From Cohnella cholangitidis (lineage in GTDB: Bacteria; Bacillota; Bacilli; Paenibacillales; Paenibacillaceae), in assembly GCF_014107495.1 (NCBI RefSeq), contig NZ_CP041969.1, positions 4,327,501-4,391,500 of the forward strand: 64,000 bases of DNA, read 5' to 3'. Below, piece by piece: positions 49,617 to 58,765 of the stretch (position 1 is the stretch's first letter; every line of letters begins with the position of its first letter). The position numbers and the translations under genes are program-made. The notes under the pieces were generated by a model. The model was not told the origin of the DNA. It did not search any database and saw only the letters and a program-made list of their open reading frames with translations.

Positions 49617-49643
49617 ATGAAAGCGGATCGGTAGGAATGATCA

Positions 49644-49697
49644 AAGGGTTGCGCCCCTGCTCTGGGAGATAATGAGCGGGAGGCGCAACCCTTTTTC
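49644..49697. terminator. bidirectional terminator
   Basis: AAAGGGTTGCGCC pairs with GGCGCAACCCTTT; an inner CCTGCTC/GAGCGGG pairing extends it. Located between convergent genes. Confidence 0.85.
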
Positions 49698-50733
49698 AGC
49701 TTGATTTCGTTTGCAGACTATCTTTCGTCCGTTCTAGTATTTTGCCGACAGCGGACTTAATGAAGTATCCGTTAATGACCTTATTTTGCATCTCCGCGAT
49801 ATTTTCGCGATAGGCAGCATATGTCTCCTCGTCGATCCGGTTCATTTTCTCTTCTAATTCCTTTAACGAAGCTACGGCAAATCCGATTCCGTTCTCTTCC
49901 ACGACCTTGGCGATTGCAGCCTCGGACCAGACGATAACGGGGAGTCCGGACGCGATATACAAGCTAAGCTTATTCGGATTATTGTACCGCGTATATTCCC
50001 CAAGATCGCCGGAACAAGTGTCGATACTGTCGCCGTCCCATACTAATCCGAATGCTCCCTCTAGTAGCGTATGCAGAACATCCGGCTCATAGCTGCCTTT
50101 ATAGTCGAGGAAACCATTGCTCGAATCTATTCTGCTCTGATCGATATTCGGACCGTATACGTTTAGCTTTATGCCGTTTACTTGTTTGCCGAACTCGTAA
50201 ATAAATCCGCTTTTATTCAAATTCCCCGCGAAACACATACTTTTGAAGTCCGATATGGACCGATCGGCTTTCGCCTCGGCCTTATAGTCGAAGAGCTCCA
50301 GATCGGATACGACGGGTTTAACCTTCTGATCGGCGAGCCACTTACTCATTCGCGAGTTGTGGGAAATAATATAGTCGAATAAATTCAATTGCTCCAGATC
50401 GTGCTCGATCTTATCGTGATCCGTTCTTAACGAGGGGATATCCTGTATGATGCTGACTAGAGTAATTTTACGATAGAGCTTCCGGATCAGCTTTAGCTCC
50501 TTAACCCTTAATCGGGAATGAATCGGATATTGGGTCAACAAAATCGTGTTGTTATCCAGCTTCCCGATATTGGCGAAGATGTTTGCGAGTTTGGACAGCT
50601 TGGAGTTTGTCGTGCTTAATTTATATAAAGGCTTAAAAGCAATTTGTTCCACGAAATACTCGACGTCCAATACCCCTTTAGTACCGGCGGTATGATCTCT
50701 CTCGACGTATTTTTGCAAATAGTATTTTTTCAT
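49696..50733 (-). CDS. glycosyltransferase, Gtf3/galactofuranosyltransferase-like
   Basis: A 345-aa cytosolic glycosyltransferase of the GT-B type resembling Gtf3 and the beta-1,6-galactofuranosyltransferase annotations of exopolysaccharide clusters: SIIQDIPSLRTD, FDYIISHNSRMSKWL, FGLVWDGDSIDTCSGDLGEY and the C-terminal NNPNKLSLYIASGLPVIVW. It would add a hexose to a lipid-linked or protein-linked acceptor. A GGGAGGGG site precedes the ATG. Transcribed away from the main polysaccharide operon from its own promoter (TTGAAT, 18 bp, TATAAT on the minus strand, with a palindrome in the spacer). Confidence 0.85.
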   Translation of the reverse strand: MKKYYLQKYVERDHTAGTKGVLDVEYFVEQIAFKPLYKLSTTNSKLSKLANIFANIGKLDNNTILLTQYPIHSRLRVKELKLIRKLYRKITLVSIIQDIPSLRTDHDKIEHDLEQLNLFDYIISHNSRMSKWLADQKVKPVVSDLELFDYKAEAKADRSISDFKSMCFAGNLNKSGFIYEFGKQVNGIKLNVYGPNIDQSRIDSSNGFLDYKGSYEPDVLHTLLEGAFGLVWDGDSIDTCSGDLGEYTRYNNPNKLSLYIASGLPVIVWSEAAIAKVVEENGIGFAVASLKELEEKMNRIDEETYAAYRENIAEMQNKVINGYFIKSAVGKILERTKDSLQTKSS

Positions 50734-50770
50734 AGTTTCCCCTCCCGGGTTCCTTATAAGTGAAAGACGA

Positions 50771-50824
50771 TTGACAATGATACAATTTGTGTCATATAGT
50801 GGAATTATAATACGTTTTGTATCA
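50771..50824. promoter_or_regulatory. divergent promoters with an operator in each spacer
   Basis: Plus strand: TTGACA at 50771, 18 bp, TATAGT at 50795, with TGATACAATTTGTGTCA filling the spacer. Minus strand: TTGAAT and TATAAT 18 bp apart, with TGATACAAAACGTATTA in its spacer (50808-50824). Both palindromes match those at 45992/46030 and 51764/51805. Confidence 0.75.
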
Positions 50825-50864
50825 TTTATTCAATAGTCATTGTTTTGCGGACGGAGGGGACAGA

Positions 50865-51623
50865 GTGGGTATTCCATCTCACGAAATGTTAGGAATTAAA
50901 GTACATGTGCTTAATGAGGATGATCTCATTCGGTACGTTCACGAGAGCATTCAATTGGGCAACGATATCCGTGTAATCGGCAACCATAATCTTCACAGCC
51001 TGTACCTCGTTCATCATAATAAACCGATGAAGAGATACTACGAACGCGCCGATCTCATCCATATCGACGGGATGCCGCTTATCTGGCTTGGCAGATTGTT
51101 CGGTTACAAGGTGAACAGAGACAACAGGCTGACAAGCTTGGATTGGCTGCCTCGTTTGTTGAAAGACTGCGAAAAGCATGGTTACAAGGTGTTGCTGTTG
51201 GGTTCGGAGCCGGGCGTGGCGGACAAGGTTGCGGAACGGTTCGCTTCCGAAACGCCAGGATTGCGTATTAAGGGGTATCATGGTTACTTCGACAAAACGG
51301 AAGGATCGGCCGGCAACGAGCAAGTACTCCAACTGGTGAGCGAATACGAACCCGACATGATCCTCGTTGGAATGGGCATGCCCATCCAGGAAAATTGGAT
51401 TTCGAATAACGTTGACCGTTTGAAAACGAAAGTGGTCTGGAGTCTAGGCGCTTTTATGGATTACTATGCGGATATTAAACCTTTGCCTCCAAGATGGATG
51501 GGGAGAATGGGGCTGGAGTGGCTCTATAGACTACTCTCCGAGCCGAGAAGGCTCTGGAAAAGATATATTCTCGAGCCCTGGTTTATCGCGTTTTTGTTGC
51601 TTAAGACATTAGTAAAAAGATAA
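50865..51623 (+). CDS. WecG/TagA/CpsF family glycosyltransferase
   Basis: 252 aa from GTG 50865, which follows GGAGGGG; the frame upstream runs through the operator region and is not coding. Family marks: DLIHIDGMPLIWLGRLFGYK, LDWLPRLLKDCEKHG, VLLLGSEPGVADKVAERF, LVGMGMPIQENWI and the end WLYRLLSEPRRLWKRYI. Members make the ManNAc linkage in teichoic acid (TagA) or add ManNAcA in enterobacterial common antigen (WecG). The exact sugar cannot be read. It is the only gene before the next paired-operator promoter. Confidence 0.92.
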   Translation: MGIPSHEMLGIKVHVLNEDDLIRYVHESIQLGNDIRVIGNHNLHSLYLVHHNKPMKRYYERADLIHIDGMPLIWLGRLFGYKVNRDNRLTSLDWLPRLLKDCEKHGYKVLLLGSEPGVADKVAERFASETPGLRIKGYHGYFDKTEGSAGNEQVLQLVSEYEPDMILVGMGMPIQENWISNNVDRLKTKVVWSLGAFMDYYADIKPLPPRWMGRMGLEWLYRLLSEPRRLWKRYILEPWFIAFLLLKTLVKR

Positions 51624-51756
51624 ATAAGGTTAATCATTAAGGTTAATGCTCAAGTCGTTCTATTGCAGAGAACGGCTATTTTTATTGGATATAGACGCAG
51701 CGATTTTATCCCATTATTAAATTTAAATGAAAGCGTAACGCACGGAAGAATACTTA

Positions 51757-51819
51757 TTGACAATGATACATAATGTGTCGTATTGTTGATTTCATAGAAG
51801 GAAAGATACAATACGTATC
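51757..51819 (+). promoter_or_regulatory. promoter with paired operators for the exopolysaccharide operon
   Basis: TTGACA at 51757, 18 bp spacer, TATTGT at 51781; the spacer is TGATACATAATGTGTCG. GATACAATACGTATC lies at 51805-51819. The first 24 bases of the unit are nearly the same as in the divergent promoter at 50771. The rest of the 310-bp gap holds no gene. Confidence 0.78.
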
Positions 51820-51933
51820 AAAAAAAACAAATTAGCAAAATGGAGTTCGATTGAAACATCATTACAACGTATCGTAGAACTCTTCGGAAGATTCGATAGG
51901 CGTTCTGCGGAAAGGGTGGGTAGGAGATTACAT

Positions 51934-52590
51934 ATGCTGGAAGCTTCACAATCTGAAGTCGTAGATTCCTCTTTCGTTAGTCGGACATCGAGTGTCGGGA
52001 CGGTCAGATCGCCGGACGGATTTTACGTGCATTTTATGAAACCGTGCATGGATATTTCGTTTGCTTTAGTTCTGTTGTTGCTGGTACTGCCCTTGTGCGT
52101 CGTTATCGGCGTAGCGATCAAGCTGGATTCGAAAGGCGCCGTATTCTTCATGCAGGAGCGTTACGGCAAGAACGGAAATTTATTTCGAATCTACAAGTTT
52201 CGAACGATGCACTCGAATGTTCCGAAAGAAGGTCGATCTCCTGATAGCAAGAACGATCCCCGGGTGACGAGGGTCGGCCGAATTTTACGCAGAACGAGCT
52301 TAGACGAAATTCCCCAACTTCTTAACATCCTGCGCGGCGAGATGAGTTTCATCGGTCCTCGTCCGGAGCAAAAGTCGATCGTCGATCAGAACTATACTTC
52401 GCTGGATAGACAAAGATTTATGGTCACTCCGGGAATTACCGGTCTCTGGCAAATCAGTCCGGACCGCATTGCGCCCATTCATGAAAATTTACATCACGAT
52501 TATGAGTACATACGGGAAATTTCGATCGTGACGGACATGAAAATCATTTATCGGACGCTCAAGGTCATGATTAAAAGCAATACCCACTAG
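51934..52590 (+). CDS. initiating sugar transferase (undecaprenyl-phosphate phosphoglycosyltransferase)
   Basis: 218 aa from ATG 51934 (GTAGGAG site). One N-terminal membrane segment (DISFALVLLLLVLPLCVVIG) leads to the catalytic domain: VFFMQERYGKNGNLFRIYKF, RTMHSN, DPRVTRVGRILRRTSLDEIP, LNILRGEMSFIGPRPE. This is the small polyisoprenyl-phosphate hexose-1-phosphate transferase family (monotopic PGT), which starts repeat-unit assembly. First gene of the main exopolysaccharide operon. Confidence 0.93.
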   Translation: MLEASQSEVVDSSFVSRTSSVGTVRSPDGFYVHFMKPCMDISFALVLLLLVLPLCVVIGVAIKLDSKGAVFFMQERYGKNGNLFRIYKFRTMHSNVPKEGRSPDSKNDPRVTRVGRILRRTSLDEIPQLLNILRGEMSFIGPRPEQKSIVDQNYTSLDRQRFMVTPGITGLWQISPDRIAPIHENLHHDYEYIREISIVTDMKIIYRTLKVMIKSNTH

Positions 52591-52621
52591 TAGCGGTAGA
52601 TAGAGGAGAGGAAGAGGAATC

Positions 52622-53596
52622 ATGAAAAAAATCGTCGTTACGGGTGCGGCAGGATTTCTAGGATCGCAAATGGCAAGGGATCTCATCAAGCAGGGCCATT
52701 GCGTAATTGGCATAGACAATCTATCGACCGGGAAAAAAAGCAATCTGGATAGCATCATTAACCATCCTCTATTCGCTTTACTCGAGTTGGACGTTTCGAA
52801 CCCGACGGTTGTCGATCGGCCCGAACTTGAGAAAGTAGACGAAATCTACCATCTTGCTTCGCCGGCTTCGCCCAAATTTTATCAAGCGGCGCCGCTTGAA
52901 ACGATATTCGTGAACACGATCGGCACGCAAAACATGCTCGAACTTGCCCGTATCAACGATGCGAAAATCGTCTACGCAAGCACAAGCGAGGCCTATGGCG
53001 ACCCGGAAGTTCATCCTCAAGCGGAAGATTACCGAGGCAACGTCAATACTTGGGGACCGCGAGCTTGCTACGACGAAGCGAAACGGCTAGGGGAAGTATT
53101 CTGTTATGAATACAACAGATTATACGGAGTACGTGCCAAAGTCGTGCGTATCTTCAATACTTACGCGGCAGGGCTTCGCAACGACGATGGCCGGGTTATC
53201 TCCAATTTCGTAACGCAAGTACTATCGGGCCAAGACATTACGGTCTACGGCGATGGCAGCCAAACCCGTTCCTTCTGTTACGTGGACGATACGCTGAGGG
53301 CATTGAGACTTATGATGGACTCCGATCTTGCGACCGGAGAAATCATTAACGTAGGCAATCCCAATGAATATACGGTACTAGAGGTGGCTCATATGGTGAA
53401 ACGGTTAACGGGCTCTTCAAGTCCGATCACGTTCCATCCGTTGCCGCAAGACGATCCTAAAGTTCGCCGTCCGGTCATCGATAAAGCCAAGAAGCTGCTT
53501 GGATGGGAACCTGAGATCCAACTGGAAGAGGGCTTGCTTCGTACGATCGAAGCCTATAAACAACGTCTAGAGCCAGTGGAAGCAAGTACTCGATAG
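52622..53596 (+). CDS. uxs: UDP-glucuronate decarboxylase (UDP-xylose synthase), UXS family
   Basis: A 324-aa short-chain reductase. The NAD motif GAAGFLGSQ, the diagnostic YHLASPASPKFYQAAPLET and NTWGPRACYDEAKR (active Tyr and Lys in YDEAK), and TSEAYGDPEVHPQ all match UXS rather than epimerases. It converts UDP-glucuronate to UDP-xylose. The next gene is UDP-glucose dehydrogenase, which makes its substrate, and galU completes the route in the same operon. The symbol is by function. An AGGAGAGGAAGAGG site precedes the ATG. Confidence 0.88.
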   Translation: MKKIVVTGAAGFLGSQMARDLIKQGHCVIGIDNLSTGKKSNLDSIINHPLFALLELDVSNPTVVDRPELEKVDEIYHLASPASPKFYQAAPLETIFVNTIGTQNMLELARINDAKIVYASTSEAYGDPEVHPQAEDYRGNVNTWGPRACYDEAKRLGEVFCYEYNRLYGVRAKVVRIFNTYAAGLRNDDGRVISNFVTQVLSGQDITVYGDGSQTRSFCYVDDTLRALRLMMDSDLATGEIINVGNPNEYTVLEVAHMVKRLTGSSSPITFHPLPQDDPKVRRPVIDKAKKLLGWEPEIQLEEGLLRTIEAYKQRLEPVEASTR

Positions 53597-53608
53597 GAGG
53601 GGATGGGT

Positions 53609-55023
53609 ATGAACGTAGTATGTATCGGTTCCGGTTATGTAGGGAGCGTTACGGGGGCGGCTTTCGCCGCGATCGGCCATCGGACGACAGTGCTCGATAT
53701 TGACGAACACAAGATCGGCCTGCTTGCCTCCGGACTGAGCCCCATCTATGAACCGGGGTTGGATCATTTGATCTCCACCTTTATAGGCGAAACGTTGTTC
53801 GCGACTACCCATTACGAGGTAATCCGGTCGGCGGATGTCGTATTTATCGGAGTAGGAACGCGTCGAAGCCGGACGGAACGGCGGAGTTGAAAAATATTAA
53901 GCTTGCGGCGCAAGGAATCGCCAGAAACCTTAACCCGGATTCTTTTACGGTTATTATCAACAAATCCACCGTTCCCGTAGGAACCGCGGATCTGGTCTCT
54001 TCTATTATCGAAGATCATTCGGGGTTATTGGCGAACGTGCATTTCGCGGTCGTCAGCAATCCGGAGTTTCTTAGAGAAGGTTACGCGTTGGAGGACGTCT
54101 TCTATCCCGATCGAATCGTCATCGGATCGGATAACTCGAAGGCGAACGAAGTCATGAGAAGCTTGTATTACAATCTGGTCCATCGCGTACATTACGACGA
54201 GCTTCGCCAGCACTTTCTGTTTAATCAGCCGATCCACCCGAGGACTCCCGTATTCTACGAGACGGACGTTAAAAGCGCGGAAATGATTAAATACGCTTCT
54301 AACGCTTTCCTAGCCGTTAAGATCAGCTACATTAACGAAATCGCAAGATTATGCGAGCTGCTTGGCGCGAACGTAACGTCGGTAGCCTCCGGCATGGGAT
54401 TGGACACCCGGATAGGAGACAAATTCCTGCAAGTGTCCAGCGGATGGAGCGGAAGCTGTTTTCCCAAAGATACGGCGGAGCTCCTCGCCACGGGCCGGAA
54501 GTACGGCTGCGATCTATCCGTCGTCGAGGCGGCGATTAAATCCAACCTTCAGATGCACACCCACGTCGTGGATAAAATCAAACGGAAGCTGAAATCGCTC
54601 AATGGCAAAACGATAGGCATTCTGGGGCTGACCTTTAAACCGAATACGGACGACGCGAGGAACACTCAGGCTTCGGTCATTATCCAAGAACTGTTAGGCG
54701 TTGGCGCTAGGGTGAAGGTGCACGATCCCAAAGGAATGAGCATGTTCAAGGCTTTGAATCCGCATCTGGACGTAGAGTATTGCGAGGAAGCCCCGAAGGC
54801 GGCATTGAATAGCGACGCGCTCATTCTGCTTACCCATTGGGAAGAATACTCCCTTCTTAGATGGAAAGAAGTGTATGCCTCGATGAAGCAGCCTTATCTA
54901 TTGGATACGCGCAATTTTTTGGATCCGTATTACTTGAACCAGGTCGGTTACGAATACGAGGGAATAGGAATCGGAGCGCTGGATTTCGTAAGAGACGCGG
55001 ATCAGGTAGCAATGTCGTACTAA
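53609..55023 (+). CDS. ugd: UDP-glucose 6-dehydrogenase, frameshift
   Basis: About 471 aa when repaired. It oxidises UDP-glucose to UDP-glucuronate with two NAD+. Visible are the Rossmann motif GSGYVGSVTGAAFA, the central NPEFLREGYALEDVFYPDR and the catalytic Cys in GWSGSCFPKDTAEL, and the C-terminal GLTFKPNTDDARNTQ. The frame breaks near 53859-53862; one missing C in ACGCCGTCG would restore GVGTPSKPDGTAELKN. ATG 53609 is preceded by AGGAGGGG. Part of the exopolysaccharide operon between UXS and the Wzz gene. Confidence 0.92.
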
Positions 55024-55045
55024 AATACTTCTGTTAGAAAGTGGG

Positions 55046-55804
55046 ATGATGATGGAATTAAAGGAAATATTCAGAGTCGTGTGGAACAGGGCAGGTCTTA
55101 TTTCGATCATTGTAATTCTAGCTTGCGTGGCAACGGGGTTGTCTACTTATTTCCTCATGGAGCCAAGATACGAGGCTTCCACTAAGCTGATCGTCAACAA
55201 ATCCTCGGAGCAACCAAGCGGCAACTATGGAATCACATGGGACGAAGTTACGGTTAACGTACAGCTTATCGCGACGTATAAGGAACTGATCCGTACGGAA
55301 GCGATCATGGATCAAGTGCTGAGCGAGAATCCAACGATCGGTTTAAGCAGCGCAGAGCTGATCGACAAAGTAAAAGTCAGCTCCGTCAACGCGACTCAGG
55401 TCATGACGGTCGTCGTCGAGGACGAAACTTACGAGAGAGCCGCATTGATCGTGAATGCCGTTTCCACGGCGTTCAAATCGAAAGTGGTAGAGATTATGAA
55501 AGTCGATAACGTATCGATCCTGAACACGGCCGATATGGATGCGAACCCTTCTCCCGTCTCGCCGAATCTCGTCATGAATATTTTGATCAGCTTGATCCTT
55601 TCGTTCTTATTCAGCATTGGAATCGTGTTCTTGATCCATCACATGGACGACACGTTACGGGATGAGAAGGAAATCCTCAAGACGTTGGAGCTTCCAATAT
55701 TAGCAACGGTTAAGCAGATCGAGAAAAAGGACCTGTACAGGAATCGCGCAGGCAAATCGTCCAGGAAGGCGGCTGAGAACGTATATGTCACGGCAAACCA
55801 ATGA
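55046..55804 (+). CDS. Wzz/CapA-type chain-length regulator and kinase activator
   Basis: 252 aa with two membrane helices (residues about 14-34 and 175-195) and an extracellular coiled region, the tyrosine kinase modulator layout of Bacillota (CapA/EpsA/YveK). A Pro-rich segment stands before helix 2 (DANPSPVSPNLVMNILISLI), as in Wzz proteins. The cytoplasmic tail would activate the BY-kinase encoded next, with which it overlaps by 20 bp. Three ATGs in a row make the exact start uncertain (55046, 55049 or 55052). Confidence 0.88.
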   Translation: MMMELKEIFRVVWNRAGLISIIVILACVATGLSTYFLMEPRYEASTKLIVNKSSEQPSGNYGITWDEVTVNVQLIATYKELIRTEAIMDQVLSENPTIGLSSAELIDKVKVSSVNATQVMTVVVEDETYERAALIVNAVSTAFKSKVVEIMKVDNVSILNTADMDANPSPVSPNLVMNILISLILSFLFSIGIVFLIHHMDDTLRDEKEILKTLELPILATVKQIEKKDLYRNRAGKSSRKAAENVYVTANQ

Positions 55805-56474
55805 TTTTGCACTGCTCACCGAAATTAGCCCGAAGTCGTCGCTTTCGGAGACTTATCGGACGCTTAGGACAAATACCCACTATTCGGATACCGACGGTTC
55901 ACCCCGAACGATATGCGTAGCCTCTTGCGTTCAAGGGGAAGGAAGAACGATCACGGCGGCCAACTTGGCGATAACATATGCCCAAGAAGGCAAGAAGACG
56001 CTGTTGGTCGATGCCGATTTGCGCAATCCGGTGTTGCATAAAGTATTCGGAACGAATAACGGCTCGGGATTGACTCAATATTTGCGGACCGCGAATCCGC
56101 TCCAATCGTTCGTCGTATCGACGTATATCGATCATTTATTTCTACTGCCGTCGGGACCTACTCCGAAAAATCCTTCGGAACTGCTCTCTTCCGCCAGAAT
56201 GGACGAACTGATGAACGGCTTGTTCGAAGAGTACGAGGTTATTATTTTCGACACTCCTCCCGTGCTGCTGGTGACGGATGCTCAAATTGTCGCCGCCAAG
56301 AGCGACGGCGTCTTGTTGGTCATTGGAGCGGGAAAAGTAAAGCGCGACGCTGCGGTCAAGGCGAAAAAGTTGTTGGAGCACGTTCAAGCGAACATCCTCG
56401 GAGTCGTATTTAACGGCAAGAAAACACCATCTACGGAGCTTATGTACAAACGATATAAAGCCGCTGCGGAATAA
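55785..56474 (+). CDS. BY-kinase (CapB/YveL type) with altered Walker A
   Basis: A 229-aa bacterial tyrosine autokinase domain. Walker A' LLVDADLRNP and Walker B IIFDTPPVLLVTDAQ are normal. The Walker A motif reads QGEGRTITAANLA, where the family has GEGK-S/T: the invariant Lys is Arg. The C-terminal tyrosine cluster is short (two Tyr in LMYKRYKAAAE instead of the usual five or more). Both changes suggest weak or lost autokinase activity, leaving a scaffold role in chain-length control; a sequence error is the alternative. Overlaps the Wzz gene. Confidence 0.88.
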   Translation: MSRQTNDFALLTEISPKSSLSETYRTLRTNTHYSDTDGSPRTICVASCVQGEGRTITAANLAITYAQEGKKTLLVDADLRNPVLHKVFGTNNGSGLTQYLRTANPLQSFVVSTYIDHLFLLPSGPTPKNPSELLSSARMDELMNGLFEEYEVIIFDTPPVLLVTDAQIVAAKSDGVLLVIGAGKVKRDAAVKAKKLLEHVQANILGVVFNGKKTPSTELMYKRYKAAAE

Positions 56475-56498
56475 CTTGGAACGGAAGGAAATGGGGTC

Positions 56499-57431
56499 AT
56501 GGAAACACTAAAGGCTAAACCCGACGTGTCGATTATCATCTGTACGTATTCCAGGGCTGCTCTCTTAAGGGATACCTTGCTGTCATTGGAGAATTTATCG
56601 TCCATTCGGGATGCGGAAGTCGTTGTCGTAGACAACAATTCGCCCGATGATACGGCGATCGTCGTTGCGGAGTGCATTGCCCTGTTAAAAGGCAAAGTAC
56701 GCGTTAAATATATATTCGAACCTAAGCAGGGGCTATCCGTTGCCAGGAATAGGGGAGTGCAGGAATCCGCGGGAGCTTATCTTGCTTTCCTGGACGACGA
56801 TGCCATTCCTTCGACGGAGTGGTTATCCCATATCCGCGATGCCTTTGCGCGGCACCCGAAGGCAGGCGCGATCGGGGGAATTATTCGTCCGAACTTCGAA
56901 ACCGGAAGGCCCGATTGGCTCGTCAAGCAGCTTGAGCTTGGATTTACGATCGTGGACTTCGGGAACAAGGAACGGAAGTACCCGCGCAGATTCCACCCTT
57001 ACGGGGCGAATATGGCGATCCGCAGGGAAGTATTCGACGGCCTGCTCTTTCCCGAATCTTTAGGACGCAAAGGAAAGTCGTTATTATCGGGCGAGGAATC
57101 TTGGTTGTTCGCGCAGATGAGGAAGAAGGGGAGCCAACTCGTCTACGTTCCCGGAATGAGCGTAATCCATTTTATTCCCGATGACCGTTTGCGTCAGGAG
57201 TGGATCAAGCGCCGGTTTTATTTTCAAGGGGTGTCGCATGCCGTATGGGGCGATCGGTTTCCTCTGAGAATAAAGCTGTTGTGCATCCTTCTACTGAAGC
57301 GAATCTATCTTCTAGTGAACTCCATGTTCATCCAGACTCCCGGTCAACGGCTGTTAAAAGAATGCAGATTGGAGAGCATCCGGGGTTCCGTCGATACTTT
57401 GCGAAGCCGCGGGGCGATCGTTGACCTATGA
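56499..57431 (+). CDS. family 2 glycosyltransferase
   Basis: A 310-aa GT-A enzyme. It begins with VSIIICTYSRAALLRDTLLS, has the metal-binding DDDA motif in AFLDDDAIPSTEW and a later GEESWLFAQMRKKG (ED/ExxW-type acid), followed by a C-terminal membrane-associated region. It would add one sugar of the repeat unit. The stop overlaps the start of the polymerase gene (ATGA). Donor and linkage unknown. Confidence 0.9.
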   Translation: METLKAKPDVSIIICTYSRAALLRDTLLSLENLSSIRDAEVVVVDNNSPDDTAIVVAECIALLKGKVRVKYIFEPKQGLSVARNRGVQESAGAYLAFLDDDAIPSTEWLSHIRDAFARHPKAGAIGGIIRPNFETGRPDWLVKQLELGFTIVDFGNKERKYPRRFHPYGANMAIRREVFDGLLFPESLGRKGKSLLSGEESWLFAQMRKKGSQLVYVPGMSVIHFIPDDRLRQEWIKRRFYFQGVSHAVWGDRFPLRIKLLCILLLKRIYLLVNSMFIQTPGQRLLKECRLESIRGSVDTLRSRGAIVDL

Positions 57432-58765
57432 GCAGAGGGGCGTTCGCTAACGGAAACCTAAAAATAATCAACGTTCTGTTCCTGATGTTAGGGGCTATGT
57501 TGATCGGATTCGCCGTGCCGAAGGAGCCGCTCCTCGTATTCGCGGGCGTAGCCGGAATTACCATATGCCTGATGTCCATTATTTTTCCGGTCGGGATGAG
57601 TTATTTGTTGCTAATCGTGTCCGCGATATCCATTCAGTATATTTTCGTGCTGGAAATGATGGGCTTGGATTTGCAGTCTCTCTACAAGCTCGGACTTATT
57701 CTACTGAGCGTGCCTGCCATGATCCAGTACGGCATACACCGCAGAAGATCCGCTCCGATACTGGCCATTATCGCGATTTTTATATTTACTTACGTATTCG
57801 CGGACCGACACCCGTTATTGACGGACGCGGCACCTGTCGTAACGTTGATCGGAATGACGGCTCCGTTCATCTTCTTGTTGATTCGATGGCCACAGAACGT
57901 AGCGCAAATGCATATACGCATCGTCTGTTTCCTGCCGATGGTCAGCGTGGCTTGCGGCGTATTGTTCCAATGGATGGGCCTCAATACGATGTTCGTTACC
58001 GAATACAGCGGAGCGGTGCGGTTGCAGGGGGCTAATATACCGGCGCATCTCGCGTTCCTGGCGTTCATCGCGTTTCTTGTCGCAATCATCGAAGTGAAAC
58101 GCAATCCGCATAAAATTTTGTTCTACTATTTCATGATGGGCGCGAACTTCCTGATCTTGCTGTTGACGGGCACAAGAGGCCCCTTAATAGCGGCGTTGGC
58201 CATGGTTCTGGTTTTCGTCTTCGATCTCATCAAACAGTTCTTTAAGGGGAAAACCGGATTGATCATCCCTTTGATCGGATTCATCGCGATACTGATCGTG
58301 TCCGCGTGGCTGCAACTGGATAACTTTAAGAAACGTTCATTCGTGCAGCAATCCGACTCGGCCGTTAATTTATCGGGCAGATCCGAAGCGTGGGAGTTCT
58401 ATCTTAACGGGGTGAAGGAATCGCAATGGTTCGGCCGGGGCTTGGGATCAGTCCTTGTCAGCAATGACGGTTCCATCGACGGTTCGTTCTCGGTTCCTCA
58501 TAACGAGTACATCCGCTTCTATTACGACGGCGGAATCATTGGCGCGATTCTCTTGTTCGGCGCGCTGCTCATCGTCTTCCGGGACGTATTGCGAAGAGTG
58601 CCGTCGGACATCAAGCTATACATGTGGGCTTTCCTCTTCGGATTTTTCATTTATTCCATTTCGGACAATACGATCTCGACGATCCAATTTATCGTTCCGT
58701 TCTGCGTTTGTCTAAACGCGTTCGCCAGTGTCAACAACCCATATTCGAGGAGGACAACACTATGA
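57428..58765 (+). CDS. Wzy-like O-antigen polymerase/ligase
   Basis: A 445-aa membrane protein with about 11 helices and one large extracellular loop near residues 300-360 (FKKRSFVQQSDSAVNLSGRS, then WFGRGLGSVLVSNDG and SVPHNEYIRFYYDGG), as in the Wzy_C family. The HNEY motif is the best-known signature of this family. It polymerises lipid-linked repeat units on the outer face of the membrane. Translationally coupled to the glycosyltransferase before it and to galU after it. Confidence 0.88.
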   Translation: MSRGAFANGNLKIINVLFLMLGAMLIGFAVPKEPLLVFAGVAGITICLMSIIFPVGMSYLLLIVSAISIQYIFVLEMMGLDLQSLYKLGLILLSVPAMIQYGIHRRRSAPILAIIAIFIFTYVFADRHPLLTDAAPVVTLIGMTAPFIFLLIRWPQNVAQMHIRIVCFLPMVSVACGVLFQWMGLNTMFVTEYSGAVRLQGANIPAHLAFLAFIAFLVAIIEVKRNPHKILFYYFMMGANFLILLLTGTRGPLIAALAMVLVFVFDLIKQFFKGKTGLIIPLIGFIAILIVSAWLQLDNFKKRSFVQQSDSAVNLSGRSEAWEFYLNGVKESQWFGRGLGSVLVSNDGSIDGSFSVPHNEYIRFYYDGGIIGAILLFGALLIVFRDVLRRVPSDIKLYMWAFLFGFFIYSISDNTISTIQFIVPFCVCLNAFASVNNPYSRRTTL

